From NCBI RefSeq assembly GCF_002001125.1, contig NZ_MUNV01000007.1:124001-188000 (forward strand): a stretch of 64,000 bases of DNA. The letters run 5' to 3'. The notes under the pieces are model-generated. The model saw only the letters and a program-made list of their open reading frames with translations. It did not search any database and had not been told where the DNA came from. This document shows positions 1 to 9,128 of this stretch, piece by piece; within the stretch, counting starts at the first letter, position 1, and each line of letters opens with the position of its first letter. Source of the stretch: Rhodanobacter sp. B04. GTDB lineage: Bacteria; Pseudomonadota; Gammaproteobacteria; Xanthomonadales; Rhodanobacteraceae. Both the position numbers and the translations under genes were made by a program.

Positions 1-27
1 TGATTCGAGCGTATCGATCAGCGCCAT
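1..27 (-). CDS. lpxK: Start of lpxK, tetraacyldisaccharide 4'-kinase (partial)
   Basis: Only the first nine codons lie in the window (M-A-L-I-D-T-L-E-S), beginning with ATG nine bases after the msbA stop and preceded by a GGGGCACC stretch that could serve as ribosome-binding site. The assignment rests on context: in gammaproteobacteria lpxK, which adds the 4' phosphate to lipid A, usually follows msbA directly. The sequence alone is too short to prove it; any other gene in this slot is possible. Confidence 0.45.
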
Positions 28-36
28 CGGTGCCCC

Positions 37-1821
37 TCAGTCGCCCGCCTGTTGATCGGCGTGATCGTGGAACTGCATCCGGTGCAACGCGGCGTACTGC
101 CCGCCGAGCGCCAACAGCTCGGCATGCGTGCCGCGCTCGATGATGCGGCCCTGATCCATCACCGCGATCTGCTCGGCGCCCTCGACGGTGGACAGGCGAT
201 GCGCGATCACCAGCGTGGTACGGTCCTTCATCAGGCGCTGCAGCGCCTGCTGGATCAGCCGCTCCGATTCGGTATCGAGCGCGCTGGTGGCTTCGTCCAG
301 CACCAGGATCGGCGCGTTCTTGAGGATCGCGCGGGCGATCGCGAGGCGCTGGCGCTGGCCGCCGGAGAGCGTGTTGCCGCTCTGGCCGATCTGGGTGTGG
401 ATGCCCTTGGGCAGGCGCTCGATGAATTCCATCGCATTGGCAGCTTCAGCGGCCGCGATGATGTCCGCTTCGCTCGCCCCAGCCAGTTCGCCATACGCGA
501 TGTTGTTGGCCACCGTGTCATCGAACAGCACCACGTTCTGTCCGACCCAGGCGATCTGCCGGCGCAGCGAGGCCAGCGTGTATTCCTGGTAGTCGTGGCC
601 GTCGAGCACGATGCGGCCGGCACTGAGCTCATTGAAGCGCGGCAACAGGCTGACCAGGCTGCTCTTGCCGCTGCCGGAACGCCCCACCAGCGCGGTCACC
701 GTACCTGGCGCGCATTGCAGGTCGACACCGCGCAGGGCTTCGAACCCTTCGCGTGGATAAACCATCCGCACATCCTCGAAGCGCAGGTCGCCGCGGGTGC
801 GTGCCAGCTCGAGCTTGCCATCATCGGTTTCCGGCGGCAGGTCGATGACTTCGAAAAGGTCTTCGGCAGCGGACAGGCCACGCTGGATATTCGCCTGCAC
901 CGTGGCCAGCCGCTTCAGCGACGGCAGCATGGTGCCCATCGCGATCAGGACGGCAAAGAATTTGCCGGGCGACATCTGGTACAGCACGTCCGGCCGGGTC
1001 CCCAGGAAGACCAGGGCGGCCATGGCGGAGGCCGCTATCAGCTGGACCGTGGAACTGGAGGCGGCGTTGGTCGCCGAAATCTTCAGATTGAGCGAGCGCG
1101 TACGTTCGGTGATCGCATCGAAACGCGTGGCCTCGTGTTGCTGGCCGCCGTAGATGCGCACTTCGCGGTGTGCGCCGACGGATTCCTCGACCGTGCCGGT
1201 GACCGATCCCATGGTGCCCTGGATCCGGCGGCTGATCAGCCGGTAGCGCCTGCTCACGACGGTGGCCACGAAGGCGATCGCCGGCACCATGATCAGCAGC
1301 GACATGGTGAGATAGGCGCTGTTGTACAGCATCACCATCAGCATGTAGATGACGGTGAGGCCATCGGTGACGGAAACCTTCAGCGCATCGGTGGCAGCCG
1401 ATGCCACCTGCTCGCTGGTGTAGGTGATGCGTGAAATCTGCTGGCCCGACGACTCACCGCCGAAGAACGACGCCGGCAACCTCAAATAGGCCGCAAAGAC
1501 GTCATGCCGCATCTTCTGCACGACATGGCGGCCGATGTACGAGATGCCGTAATCGCTGACGAAGGTGCCGCAGGAACGCACCAGAAAGATGCCGATGATC
1601 CATATCGGCATCCAGAAGATCAGATACGGGTCCTTTCTCACGAACAGGCCGTCGATCATGGTCTTCAGCAGGTTCGTGAACAGCGCCAGGCCGCCGCCGT
1701 CGGCCGCCATGCCGACCATCGCGACCAGGCCGATCGGCCAGTAGCGTGCGGAATAACCGAGCAGGCGCTTGTACACGCGCCAGCTTTCCGCACCCCACAT
1801 GCGGGCCTTCGGTTTGCTCAC
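37..1821 (-). CDS. msbA: MsbA, lipid A flippase ABC transporter
   Basis: Half-transporter that flips lipid A-core (and lipids) across the inner membrane using ATP; acts as a homodimer. The 594 residues match the usual length. An N-terminal six-helix membrane domain (about residues 20-320) is followed by an ATPase domain with Walker A GRSGSGKS near residue 382, signature LSGGQRQR near 487 and Walker B ILVLDEA near 506, then the H-loop AHRLST. The ATG overlaps the exbD stop codon by four bases, so the two are translationally coupled, and the probable lpxK start follows nine bases downstream. The order exbB-exbD-msbA-lpxK is characteristic of xanthomonads. No anomaly seen. Confidence 0.96.
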   Translation of the reverse strand: MSKPKARMWGAESWRVYKRLLGYSARYWPIGLVAMVGMAADGGGLALFTNLLKTMIDGLFVRKDPYLIFWMPIWIIGIFLVRSCGTFVSDYGISYIGRHVVQKMRHDVFAAYLRLPASFFGGESSGQQISRITYTSEQVASAATDALKVSVTDGLTVIYMLMVMLYNSAYLTMSLLIMVPAIAFVATVVSRRYRLISRRIQGTMGSVTGTVEESVGAHREVRIYGGQQHEATRFDAITERTRSLNLKISATNAASSSTVQLIAASAMAALVFLGTRPDVLYQMSPGKFFAVLIAMGTMLPSLKRLATVQANIQRGLSAAEDLFEVIDLPPETDDGKLELARTRGDLRFEDVRMVYPREGFEALRGVDLQCAPGTVTALVGRSGSGKSSLVSLLPRFNELSAGRIVLDGHDYQEYTLASLRRQIAWVGQNVVLFDDTVANNIAYGELAGASEADIIAAAEAANAMEFIERLPKGIHTQIGQSGNTLSGGQRQRLAIARAILKNAPILVLDEATSALDTESERLIQQALQRLMKDRTTLVIAHRLSTVEGAEQIAVMDQGRIIERGTHAELLALGGQYAALHRMQFHDHADQQAGD

Positions 1822-2249
1822 TGCCCCGCGCCCGGCTTGCTCGGCGTGGTGGCGATCGACAGCCTGGTGAAGCCGAGCTGGCCCAGTGCGTCCATTGCGG
1901 TCACCACGTCCTGGTTCGGCGTCATCGCGTCGGCACGGATCGTCACCGGCCGGTCGTGGTCGGTACCGGCATTGCGCGCGATGGCCTGCTTGAGCGGCTC
2001 GATGCCCTCGCCCATCACCTCGTCGCTGCCCACGTAATAGCGACCATCGCGGTCGATCATGATGGTCAGCGCCGGCGCGTTCATGTCGCGGTCCTGCGTG
2101 CTGGCCTTGGGCAAGGTCACCTGCATCCGCGAATGCTGCACGAAGGTGCTGGTCAGCACGAAGAACATCAGCAGGGTCAGCAGCACGTCGATCAACGGGA
2201 TCACGTTGATCTCGAAATCATCGCCACGGCGGTTGTTGCTGATACGCAT
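1818..2249 (-). CDS. exbD: ExbD/TolR-family energy-transducing protein
   Basis: Small inner-membrane protein that with ExbB forms the proton channel energising TonB-dependent (or Tol) outer-membrane functions. 143 residues: a short cytoplasmic N-terminus, one membrane helix (about residues 14-37) carrying the conserved Asp21 in VIPLIDVLLTLLMFF, and a periplasmic domain. The start lies nine bases downstream of the exbB stop and its end overlaps msbA. No TonB gene is adjacent, so whether the complex serves TonB or another partner cannot be read from here. The coupling to msbA/lpxK suggests co-expression with lipid A export. Confidence 0.92.
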   Translation of the reverse strand: MRISNNRRGDDFEINVIPLIDVLLTLLMFFVLTSTFVQHSRMQVTLPKASTQDRDMNAPALTIMIDRDGRYYVGSDEVMGEGIEPLKQAIARNAGTDHDRPVTIRADAMTPNQDVVTAMDALGQLGFTRLSIATTPSKPGAGQ

Positions 2250-2258
2250 GGTGCGCGC

Positions 2259-2930
2259 TCAGCTCGCGCTCGGCGCGGACGAGGCCGGCGTGCGCCGCAC
2301 CCGTGCCGGCGCCGGCGTCGGCGCGGCGGGCGCCAGGGTCAGGTCGTCGAGCAAGGCGGTGGCCTGCTTTTCCATCTCCACGCAATAGCCAGCCACGCGC
2401 GAGCGGAAATAACGGTGCAGCACATACGCCGGAATCGCCACGGTCAGGCCCGACGCGGTGCAGATCAACGCCTCGCCGATGCCGCCGGCCATCTTGGCCG
2501 GATCGCCGATGCCGCCGGCCATCACTTCCATGAACATGCGGATAAGGCCGATCACCGTGCCGAACAGGCCGAGCAGAGGGCCGATCAGCGCGATCGTGCC
2601 CAGCGTGTTGAGGTAGCGCTCCATCCGGTGGATCACATGCCGGCCGGTATCCTCGATGCGTTCCTTGATCAGATCGCGCGGCTGGTTGCGCACCGCCAGC
2701 GCCGAAGCCAGCAGTTCACCCAGCGGCGAACCATTGGTCAGCGCTTCCAGATGCGCCGGATACAACTGGCCCGTGCGCGCCCACTCGCGCACCTCGTCGC
2801 CCAGACCCGGCGGCAGCACCGATTTGCGGCGCAAGGTCCAGCAACGCTCCAGCACGATCGCCAGCGCGATCGCCGAGCAGATCAGGATGGGCACCATCGC
2901 CCAACCGCCAGCCATCAGGATTTGCAGCAC
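2259..2930 (-). CDS. exbB: ExbB/TolQ/MotA-family proton channel protein
   Basis: Partner of ExbD in the inner-membrane proton channel. Three membrane segments are visible (WAMVPILICSAIALAIVLER near the N-terminus; GTIALIGPLLGLFGTVIGL; EALICTASGLTVAIPAYVL), the layout of ExbB/TolQ. I chose the GTG at 2930 (223 aa) because a CGAGGTC ribosome-binding site lies just upstream and the product then begins LQILMAGGW like other family members; an in-frame ATG at 2969 would add 13 basic residues with a weaker site. The C-terminus ends in a Pro/Ala-rich tail (about residues 200-223) of no known role. Confidence 0.9.
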   Translation of the reverse strand: MLQILMAGGWAMVPILICSAIALAIVLERCWTLRRKSVLPPGLGDEVREWARTGQLYPAHLEALTNGSPLGELLASALAVRNQPRDLIKERIEDTGRHVIHRMERYLNTLGTIALIGPLLGLFGTVIGLIRMFMEVMAGGIGDPAKMAGGIGEALICTASGLTVAIPAYVLHRYFRSRVAGYCVEMEKQATALLDDLTLAPAAPTPAPARVRRTPASSAPSAS

Positions 2931-3045
2931 GTTACGACCTCGTCTTGCGACCTCTCGGGAAGCGCGCATGATAGCAGTCCCGTCCTGTCGTACTGCGGCA
3001 CGCGTGGCAATCCCTTATTCACGCCACTTGTGGCAAACCATTAAG

Positions 3046-5355
3046 TCACTCCCGCCAGTAGCGTGGCTGCCGCCAGCGCCAGCCCGGTTTGCGCTGCACG
3101 GGGCCGCCGGCGGGAAAATCCAGCGGAATCGCCCCCTCCAGGGCGGTATTGAATACCGCTATGCCAGCGCCGGCATAGCGTGCCAGCACCTCCGGCTTCG
3201 GGTGTCCAAAACGGTTGCGCCAACCCGCCGACACCAGCGCCATGGGTGGCCGCACCGCGGCGATGAAAGCCATGCTGGACGAAGTCTTGCTGCCATGATG
3301 CGGCACCAGCAATACCGGCCGCGCTCCGGAGCCGAGCACAGCGGCCACCTGCGGCTCGGCCTTCAGGCTGATGTCGCCGGTCAGCAGCAAGCTCCCGCCA
3401 TGACCTTCGACCAGTACTACGCAGGAGCTGTCATTGCCCCGATCGCCCGCGCCGCTGCGAGGACTCAGTACACGGAAACGCACGCCGTCCCATTGCCATG
3501 ACTGCCCAGCGACGCACTGCTGCATCGGCAATTTCATGCGCGCCATTCGGGCCGGCTCGCCGGCATAGCGCTGCGCTTCCGGAAAGGCGCTTGCGACGGC
3601 CTCGGCACCGCCGGCATGGTCGTTGTCGCCATGGCTGACCATCAGCATGTCCAGGCGCGTGATGCCAAGCGCATGGATCGACGGCACCACGGCGGCCTCG
3701 CCCAGGTCGAAGCCGGACGGATAGCGCGCACCGGCGTCGTAGACCAGCGCGTGGTCGCGCGTGCGCAACAGCACCGACAAGCCCTGGCCGACATCCAGCA
3801 CCCAGACCTGGAACGCTCCCTCGACCGGCAGCTGACGCGGCGGCCACAGCAACGGCAGGAACAGCAGCACGCCGAACCAGCGCAACGGCACGCCACGCGG
3901 CAGGAACAGCCACGACGCCCCCAGCAACGCCAGCAGCAACGCCCACGGTTGCACGGTCGGCAGATACCAGTGCGCGCCGGGCCAGCTCGCCATCCGCTCC
4001 AGCAGCCACCACTGCGCGTGCGCCAGCTGCGCCGCCAGCCACAGCACCGGCGTGGCCAGCGGCGGGCATAACCCCAATGCCAGCATGCCTAGCAGCGCGC
4101 ACGGCACGATCACGAAGCTGACCACCGGCACCGCGACCAGGTTGGACAACGCACCCACCAGCGAAGCCTCGCCGAAAAACCACAGGGTCAGCGGCAGCAG
4201 CGACACCGTCATCACCATCTGCCCGGCCGACAGTTCGTGCAGGAACGCGCGCAACCCGCGGCCGCGCGATTGCAGGCAGAGCATCAGGAAGGCCACGCCG
4301 ACGAACGACAGCCAGAAACCGGCGGCGAGTACCGCCAGCGGATCGAACAGCAGGATCGCGATCATCGCCAGCGCCAGGGATTGCGCGCCACCGCCGCCAC
4401 GCCGGCTGCAGCGCGCCAGCGCGACCACCGCGATCATCAGCAACGTGCGCACCGTCGGCAGGCCGAAACCGGCCAGCGCACTGTAGATGCCGGCCACCAG
4501 CAAGGCCGCCGCGGCCTGCGCCTGCGGGCGTGGCAGCCACGACCCCAAGCGTGGCCACAGCCAGTAGACCAGCATCGCCAGCCACACGCCGGACACGGCT
4601 GCGACGCCGACGTGAAAGCCGGAAATCGCGATCAGGTGCGACACCCCGTTGGCCCGCGCGACTTCCCAGTCACGCTGCTCCAGCCCTCGCGTGTCGCCCA
4701 CGGAAAAGGCCTGCAGCAAGGTGGCATCGTGCGGATCGTGCACGCGTTCGGCGATGCCGCGGGCGATCGCGTCGCGCACGCCATCGACACACCAGTGCGT
4801 GCCAGACAACCGTGTGTTGCCAGGATCATCGCGCACATAGCCCGTGGCAACGATGCCGCGCTCCAGCGCGGAACGCTCGCTGTCAGCCACACCAGGATTG
4901 AGCAGGCCACGCGGTCGCTTCAGTCGCAGCAGCAACCGCCATTGGCTACACGGCTGCAGCAGCGGCGCATCGTCATACCAGGACACCGTCACGCGACCAT
5001 GCAACGCGACGGGATGTCCATCCAGCGTGGCGTGCTCCACGCGCAGCACGAAGCGATTGGCGTCCGTGCCGGCCTGCGGCAAGCCGACGATGCGGCCGAC
5101 CACCGCGATGTCCTGGCCTTCCAGTGCGCGCGGCAACCGCGCGTCCATCGCTGCGGCACCATGCCATGCCGCCCAGACGAAGCCGAACAAGGCCCACGCC
5201 AGCCAGCGCCAGCGTGGCAAGCGCCACGCCAACAGCAACACTGCCGCCAGCAGCAGCCCGAGACACCAGCGCGGCGGCAGGCTCGGCAGCCATTGCACCA
5301 GCAGCACGCCGGCCAGCAAGGCCAGTGCCGCCGTGATTGCCGCCGTTCGTGTCAT
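3046..5355 (-). CDS. comEC: ComEC/Rec2, DNA uptake channel protein
   Basis: Inner-membrane channel that carries one strand of incoming DNA into the cytoplasm during natural transformation. The 769 residues show the three family domains in order: an N-terminal membrane/OB-like DUF4131 region (about 1-200), a polytopic Competence domain (about 220-490), and a C-terminal metallo-beta-lactamase-like domain with the metal-binding motif SHGDNDHAGG near residue 571 and PHHGSKTSS further on. It sits 115 bases downstream of exbB and 120 bases from lolD; the lolC-lolD-comEC-exbB-exbD-msbA order is conserved in xanthomonads. All domains look intact, so the strain may be transformable, but no other com genes are in view. 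Confidence 0.94.
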   Translation of the reverse strand: MTRTAAITAALALLAGVLLVQWLPSLPPRWCLGLLLAAVLLLAWRLPRWRWLAWALFGFVWAAWHGAAAMDARLPRALEGQDIAVVGRIVGLPQAGTDANRFVLRVEHATLDGHPVALHGRVTVSWYDDAPLLQPCSQWRLLLRLKRPRGLLNPGVADSERSALERGIVATGYVRDDPGNTRLSGTHWCVDGVRDAIARGIAERVHDPHDATLLQAFSVGDTRGLEQRDWEVARANGVSHLIAISGFHVGVAAVSGVWLAMLVYWLWPRLGSWLPRPQAQAAAALLVAGIYSALAGFGLPTVRTLLMIAVVALARCSRRGGGGAQSLALAMIAILLFDPLAVLAAGFWLSFVGVAFLMLCLQSRGRGLRAFLHELSAGQMVMTVSLLPLTLWFFGEASLVGALSNLVAVPVVSFVIVPCALLGMLALGLCPPLATPVLWLAAQLAHAQWWLLERMASWPGAHWYLPTVQPWALLLALLGASWLFLPRGVPLRWFGVLLFLPLLWPPRQLPVEGAFQVWVLDVGQGLSVLLRTRDHALVYDAGARYPSGFDLGEAAVVPSIHALGITRLDMLMVSHGDNDHAGGAEAVASAFPEAQRYAGEPARMARMKLPMQQCVAGQSWQWDGVRFRVLSPRSGAGDRGNDSSCVVLVEGHGGSLLLTGDISLKAEPQVAAVLGSGARPVLLVPHHGSKTSSSMAFIAAVRPPMALVSAGWRNRFGHPKPEVLARYAGAGIAVFNTALEGAIPLDFPAGGPVQRKPGWRWRQPRYWRE

Positions 5356-5474
5356 GCCGCGCCCCGCGCTCCATCCTGGATACGGTCGAGCCTAACGCGG
5401 CCCTGCCGGCTGCGCGGATGAAAAGCATGTAGGCACTCGCCGCCCAGGCGGCAGCGTCACGGTACAGCCGGCGA

Positions 5475-6203
5475 TCAGGCCTTCGGACTTTCCTGCAGCA
5501 TGCCGTTGTGCAGCACCAGGGTGCGATCCATCCGCCCCGCCAGGTGCGTGTCATGGGTGACCAGGATGAAGCTGGTGCCGATCTCGCGGTTGAGCTCCAG
5601 CATCAGCGCGTAGACCTGCGCGGCGTTGCCTTCGTCGAGGTTGCCGGTGGGCTCGTCGCCGAGCACGCAGGCCGGCCGGGTCACCAGCGCACGCGCCACC
5701 GCACAGCGCTGGCGCTCGCCGCCGGACAGCTCGGACGGCTTGTGGTGGCTGCGCCCGCCCAGGCCTACCCGCTCCAGCAGCGTGCTGGCCTGGCGCTGCG
5801 CCTCGGCGATCGCGGTGCCGCGGATCAGCAGCGGCATGCACACGTTCTCCAGCGCGGTGAACTCCGGCAGCAGGTGATGGAACTGGTAGATGAAACCGAG
5901 CGAGCGGTTGCGCACGCGACCGCGTTCGGCGTCGGAGAGTTTCGACAGCACGCGGCCGTCCACTTCAACCTCGCCGGCGGTCAGCGTGTCCAGCCCGCCG
6001 ATGATGTGCAGCAGCGTGCTCTTGCCCGAACCGGAGGCGCCGACGATCGCCATCGTCTCGCCGCGCTTCAGGGTGAAGCTGACGTCGCTGAGCACATCGG
6101 TGCGCAGGCCGCCTTCGTCGTAGGTCTTGGCGACATGGCTGGCGCGCAGCACGTTTTCGCCGGCTTGATCGGTAGCGGTCGGGTTCATGGCGGTCTTATT
6201 CAT
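5475..6203 (-). CDS. lolD: LolD, lipoprotein-releasing system ATPase
   Basis: ATPase of the LolCDE complex, which extracts outer-membrane lipoproteins from the inner membrane and hands them to LolA. 242 residues with Walker A GASGSGKS (about 55-62), a Q-loop, the signature LSGGERQR and Walker [14 protein letters not shown], the usual LolD/MacB-type pattern. The ATG overlaps the end of lolC by eight bases, so the two are coupled. A longer N-terminus than the E. coli protein (first about 18 residues) is common in this lineage. Confidence 0.95.
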   Translation of the reverse strand: MNKTAMNPTATDQAGENVLRASHVAKTYDEGGLRTDVLSDVSFTLKRGETMAIVGASGSGKSTLLHIIGGLDTLTAGEVEVDGRVLSKLSDAERGRVRNRSLGFIYQFHHLLPEFTALENVCMPLLIRGTAIAEAQRQASTLLERVGLGGRSHHKPSELSGGERQRCAVARALVTRPACVLGDEPTGNLDEGNAAQVYALMLELNREIGTSFILVTHDTHLAGRMDRTLVLHNGMLQESPKA

Positions 6204-7437
6204 AGCGCAGCGCCTGCGCCGGCTGCGTGCGCGACGCGCGCCACGCGGGATAGAGGGTGGCCAGCAGCGAGAAGGCGAATGTCAGCAGGGCGGTCCAGCC
6301 CACATCGTGCCAGTCCAGCCGGCTCGGCACCTCGCTGATGTAATAGACGTCCGGCGACAGGAAGGTCACGTGGAAGGTGTGCTCGATCCACTTGATGATG
6401 CCCGGCAACTTCCACGACAGCAGCGAGCCGAGGCCCACGCCGAAGCCGATGCCGACAAAACCCACCAGCACGCCCTGCACCATGAACATGCCCATGATGC
6501 TGCGCGGCGTGGCGCCGAGCGTGCGCAGGATCGCGATGTCCGCCTGCTTGTCGGTGACCAGCATCATCAGCATCGAGATCAGGTTGATCACCGCCACCAG
6601 GATGATCAGCGAGAGGATCACGAACATCACCATCTTTTCCATCGACAGCGCGGCGAACAGGTTCGCGTTGGTGTCCATCCAGGTCTGCACCCGGTATACC
6701 TGCCCCAGCTTGTCGGCCAGCTCGCGGGCGACCGGGCGCGCGTTGAACATGTCGTCGAGCTTCAATCGGATGCCGGTGGGCCCGCTCAGGCTGTTGAGCT
6801 TCTCGGCATCGCTCATGTTGACCAGCGCCAGGCCGGAGTCGAACTGCTCCATGCCCAGTTCGAACAGGCCCACCACGTGGAAGCTGCGCATCTTCGGCAC
6901 GCCACCCATCGGCGTGGCATACAGCTGCTGCACGATCACCGTCACCCGGTCGCCGACGCTGACGCCGAGCGTCATCGCCAGGTCACGGCCGAGCACGATG
7001 TTCCAGCTGCCCGGGGTCAGCTCGCCCAGCGAGCCCGCGACCATGTGCTTGTCGATGTCGACGACCTTCGGCTCCTGCGTCGGCTCGATGCCACGCAGCA
7101 ACGCCGCGCTGGAACGACCGGCGGTCAGATAGGCCTCCGCCTCCACGTACGGCGCAGCGCCCAGCACATGCGGGTTCGCCTCGGCGACCTGCAGCGTGCG
7201 CGGCCAGTCCTGCACGCTTTCGCCGACACCGGACACGGTCGCATGCGAGATCGCGCCGAGGATGCGCGACTTCATCTGGTAGTCGAAACCGTTCATCACC
7301 GACATCACGGTGATCAGCGCGATCACGCTGATCGCGATGCATACGATCGACACGGTGGAAATGAACGAGATGAACTGGTTGCGTCGCTTGGCACGCGTGT
7401 AGCGCAGGCCGATGAAGAGTTCGAGCGGTCGGAACAT
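6196..7437 (-). CDS. lolC: LolC/LolE-family lipoprotein-releasing permease
   Basis: Membrane subunit of the lipoprotein-releasing transporter. 413 residues from ATG 7437 ([17 protein letters not shown]), matching family length; an upstream in-frame ATG at 7485 adds 16 non-conserved residues. One helix near the N-terminus (about 25-50), a large periplasmic domain, and three helices after residue 270 are visible. Only one LolC/E gene is present, so the complex is probably LolCD-type with a homodimeric permease (often called LolF) rather than the E. coli LolCDE heteromer; LolC versus LolE cannot be decided by eye. Confidence 0.93.
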   Translation of the reverse strand: MFRPLELFIGLRYTRAKRRNQFISFISTVSIVCIAISVIALITVMSVMNGFDYQMKSRILGAISHATVSGVGESVQDWPRTLQVAEANPHVLGAAPYVEAEAYLTAGRSSAALLRGIEPTQEPKVVDIDKHMVAGSLGELTPGSWNIVLGRDLAMTLGVSVGDRVTVIVQQLYATPMGGVPKMRSFHVVGLFELGMEQFDSGLALVNMSDAEKLNSLSGPTGIRLKLDDMFNARPVARELADKLGQVYRVQTWMDTNANLFAALSMEKMVMFVILSLIILVAVINLISMLMMLVTDKQADIAILRTLGATPRSIMGMFMVQGVLVGFVGIGFGVGLGSLLSWKLPGIIKWIEHTFHVTFLSPDVYYISEVPSRLDWHDVGWTALLTFAFSLLATLYPAWRASRTQPAQALRYE

Positions 7438-7562
7438 GGGCGGGTCGCTTGTGGGGATCGCAGGGCGGGCCGCCCGGTCGTGCATTATCAGGTATTCGGT
7501 GAGACCGCGCCGCAGTGGCGAAGTTGCCGAGAGCCCAGGCCATGCGGATCAATTCATGCAAA

Positions 7563-8000
7563 TCAGAGCCGCGGCACGGCCTCGCCCGGCTGCACCGTCG
7601 CCAGCCGCATGCGCAGGCGCCGACGGATATCCGCGTCGCTGTTGTCCGGCGCCAGCAGCAGCACCTGCGTGCCCTGCCGCGCAGTCTGCAGGCGCAGCAA
7701 CACGAAACCGCCCAGCATCCGGAACGAAAGCAGCAGCGCAGGCACATCCTCGCGATCCACCAGGTGCAGCGTCCAGTCGTTAGCGGCACTCCAGCCCGCG
7801 GCCGCCACCGGTGAATCTTCCACCTTGCGGAGCGATTGCCTTGTCGCCAGCAGCACGCCGGCGATCAGAAACCATTTCATCCACGGCGCCAGCGCGCACA
7901 GCCAGACAGCCAGCACCGCCAGCGCAGCGACTGCGAGCAACGCGCGCCGCAGCAGGCGCGACGGCCGGTATTCAAAGCCGATGGCGGGCGCGGATGTCAT
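7563..8000 (-). CDS. YgfX/CptA-like membrane protein
   Basis: 145 residues with two adjacent membrane helices near the N-terminus (about residues 17-55) and a cytoplasmic C-terminal half rich in beta-type residues, the layout of the E. coli YgfX (CptA) family. The start (ATG 8000) lies inside the 3' end of sdhE, a 29-base overlap in another frame, exactly the sdhE-ygfX pairing seen in enterobacteria. YgfX has been described both as an inhibitor of cell division proteins and as an SdhE-linked membrane factor; which applies here cannot be decided. Sequence similarity is weak, so the call depends on neighbour and topology. Confidence 0.65.
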   Translation of the reverse strand: MTSAPAIGFEYRPSRLLRRALLAVAALAVLAVWLCALAPWMKWFLIAGVLLATRQSLRKVEDSPVAAAGWSAANDWTLHLVDREDVPALLLSFRMLGGFVLLRLQTARQGTQVLLLAPDNSDADIRRRLRMRLATVQPGEAVPRL

Positions 8001-8241
8001 CGATGATCGCCTGCCAGTCCGTTCGTTGCGGGCGCGCATGACCCATCACCCAGTCCCACAGGTCCGGATCCTGCACGTCGAGCAGTTCGTCGAACGCCTG
8101 CCGCTGCGCTTCATCGGCGCTGGCAAAACGTTCGTCCAGCCAGCCGCCGAACAGGGCATCCAGTTCGCGGGTGCCGCGACGGGTGCGCCAGCGCAGGCGC
8201 TTGAGGCGGGCATCGTCCGGCATGACATGATCGTTGCTCAT
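7972..8241 (-). CDS. sdhE: SdhE, FAD assembly factor for succinate dehydrogenase
   Basis: Small cytoplasmic chaperone (SDHAF2/Sdh5 family) that promotes covalent flavinylation of SdhA. 89 residues from ATG 8241, with the diagnostic RRGTRELD (RGxxE) motif near the N-terminus and the helical tail ending in LWDWVMG. It lies just beyond the sdh operon terminator, on the same strand, and overlaps the ygfX-like gene by 29 bases. An extended frame upstream to 8286 has no ribosome-binding site and would run into the terminator hairpin, so the shorter start is preferred. Confidence 0.93.
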   Translation of the reverse strand: MSNDHVMPDDARLKRLRWRTRRGTRELDALFGGWLDERFASADEAQRQAFDELLDVQDPDLWDWVMGHARPQRTDWQAIIDDIRARHRL

Positions 8242-8267
8242 GCACGGAAGTGTAACGTCAGCCCCGC

Positions 8268-8302
8268 AAAACACGACAGGCCGCACCAGGCGGCCTGTCG
8301 TG
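8268..8302 (-). terminator. Rho-independent terminator of the sdh operon
   Basis: A perfect 12-bp stem (CACGACAGGCCG / CGGCCTGTCGTG) with a seven-base loop, followed on the minus strand by TTTT. It lies 22 bases after the sdhB stop codon. The T-run is short, so some read-through into sdhE-ygfX is plausible. Confidence 0.75.
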
Positions 8303-8323
8303 GCGATGCAGCTAAAGAAAAAA

Positions 8324-9106
8324 TCAGGGCGAACGCCGCTCCACCATCAGCTTCTTGATCTCCGCAATCGCCTTGGCCGGGTTCAGGCCCTTCGGGCAGG
8401 TGCGCGTGCAGTTCATGATGGTATGGCAGCGGTACAGCTTGAACGGATCTTCCAGATCGTCCAGCCGCGCACCGGTGGCCTCGTCCCGCGAGTCGACGAT
8501 CCAGCGGTAGGCCTGCAGCAGGATCGCCGGGCCGAGGTACTTGTCGCCGTTCCACCAGTAGCTCGGGCAACTGGTCGAGCAGCAGGCGCACAGGATGCAC
8601 TCGTACAGCCCGTCGAGCTTCTTGCGCTCTTCCGGCGACTGCAGCCGCTCGCGATCCGGCGCCGGGCTCTGCGTGCGCAGCCATGGCTTGATCGAGGCGA
8701 ACTGCGCGTAGAAGTGGGTCAGGTCGGGAACCAGATCCTTCACCACCGGCATGTGCGGCAACGGATAGATCTTCACGTCGCCCGACGCGCATTCCGAGAT
8801 CGCCCGGGTGCAGGCCAGCGTGTTGGTGCCGTCGATGTTCATCGCGCACGAACCGCAGATGCCTTCGCGGCAGGAACGGCGCAGCGTCAGCGTGGAATCG
8901 ATCTCGTTCTTGATCTTCAGCAGCGCGTCCAGAACCATCGGGCCGCACACGGCCAGGTCGACCTCGTACGTGTCGATGCGCGGGTTCTGGCCGTCGTCCG
9001 GCGACCAGCGATAGATGCGGAAGGTGCGCGGATTCTTCGCGCCCTTCGCCGGATAATGCTTGCCCGGCTGGATCTTGGAATTCTTGGGTAGCGTGAACTC
9101 GGCCAC
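8324..9106 (-). CDS. sdhB: Succinate dehydrogenase iron-sulfur subunit SdhB
   Basis: Carries electrons from the SdhA flavin to ubiquinone in complex II. 260 residues from the GTG at 9106, which has a strong GGAGAGG site seven bases upstream; this start gives the expected N-terminus AEFTLPKNS. An N-terminal [2Fe-2S] domain shows CREGICGSC and a later Cys (about residues 80-110), and the C-terminal part shows [12 protein letters not shown] and [14 protein letters not shown] for the [4Fe-4S] and [3Fe-4S] clusters. It follows sdhA by 22 bases and ends the operon before a terminator. Confidence 0.96.
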   Translation of the reverse strand: MAEFTLPKNSKIQPGKHYPAKGAKNPRTFRIYRWSPDDGQNPRIDTYEVDLAVCGPMVLDALLKIKNEIDSTLTLRRSCREGICGSCAMNIDGTNTLACTRAISECASGDVKIYPLPHMPVVKDLVPDLTHFYAQFASIKPWLRTQSPAPDRERLQSPEERKKLDGLYECILCACCSTSCPSYWWNGDKYLGPAILLQAYRWIVDSRDEATGARLDDLEDPFKLYRCHTIMNCTRTCPKGLNPAKAIAEIKKLMVERRSP

Positions 9107-9128
9107 GGTTGCCTCTCCAGTCGAAAAC

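Noticed and set aside
5439-5452. GCCGCC/GGCGGC inverted repeat between comEC and lolD
   Set aside because: Only two bases separate the arms and no T-run follows; likely chance in GC-rich DNA.
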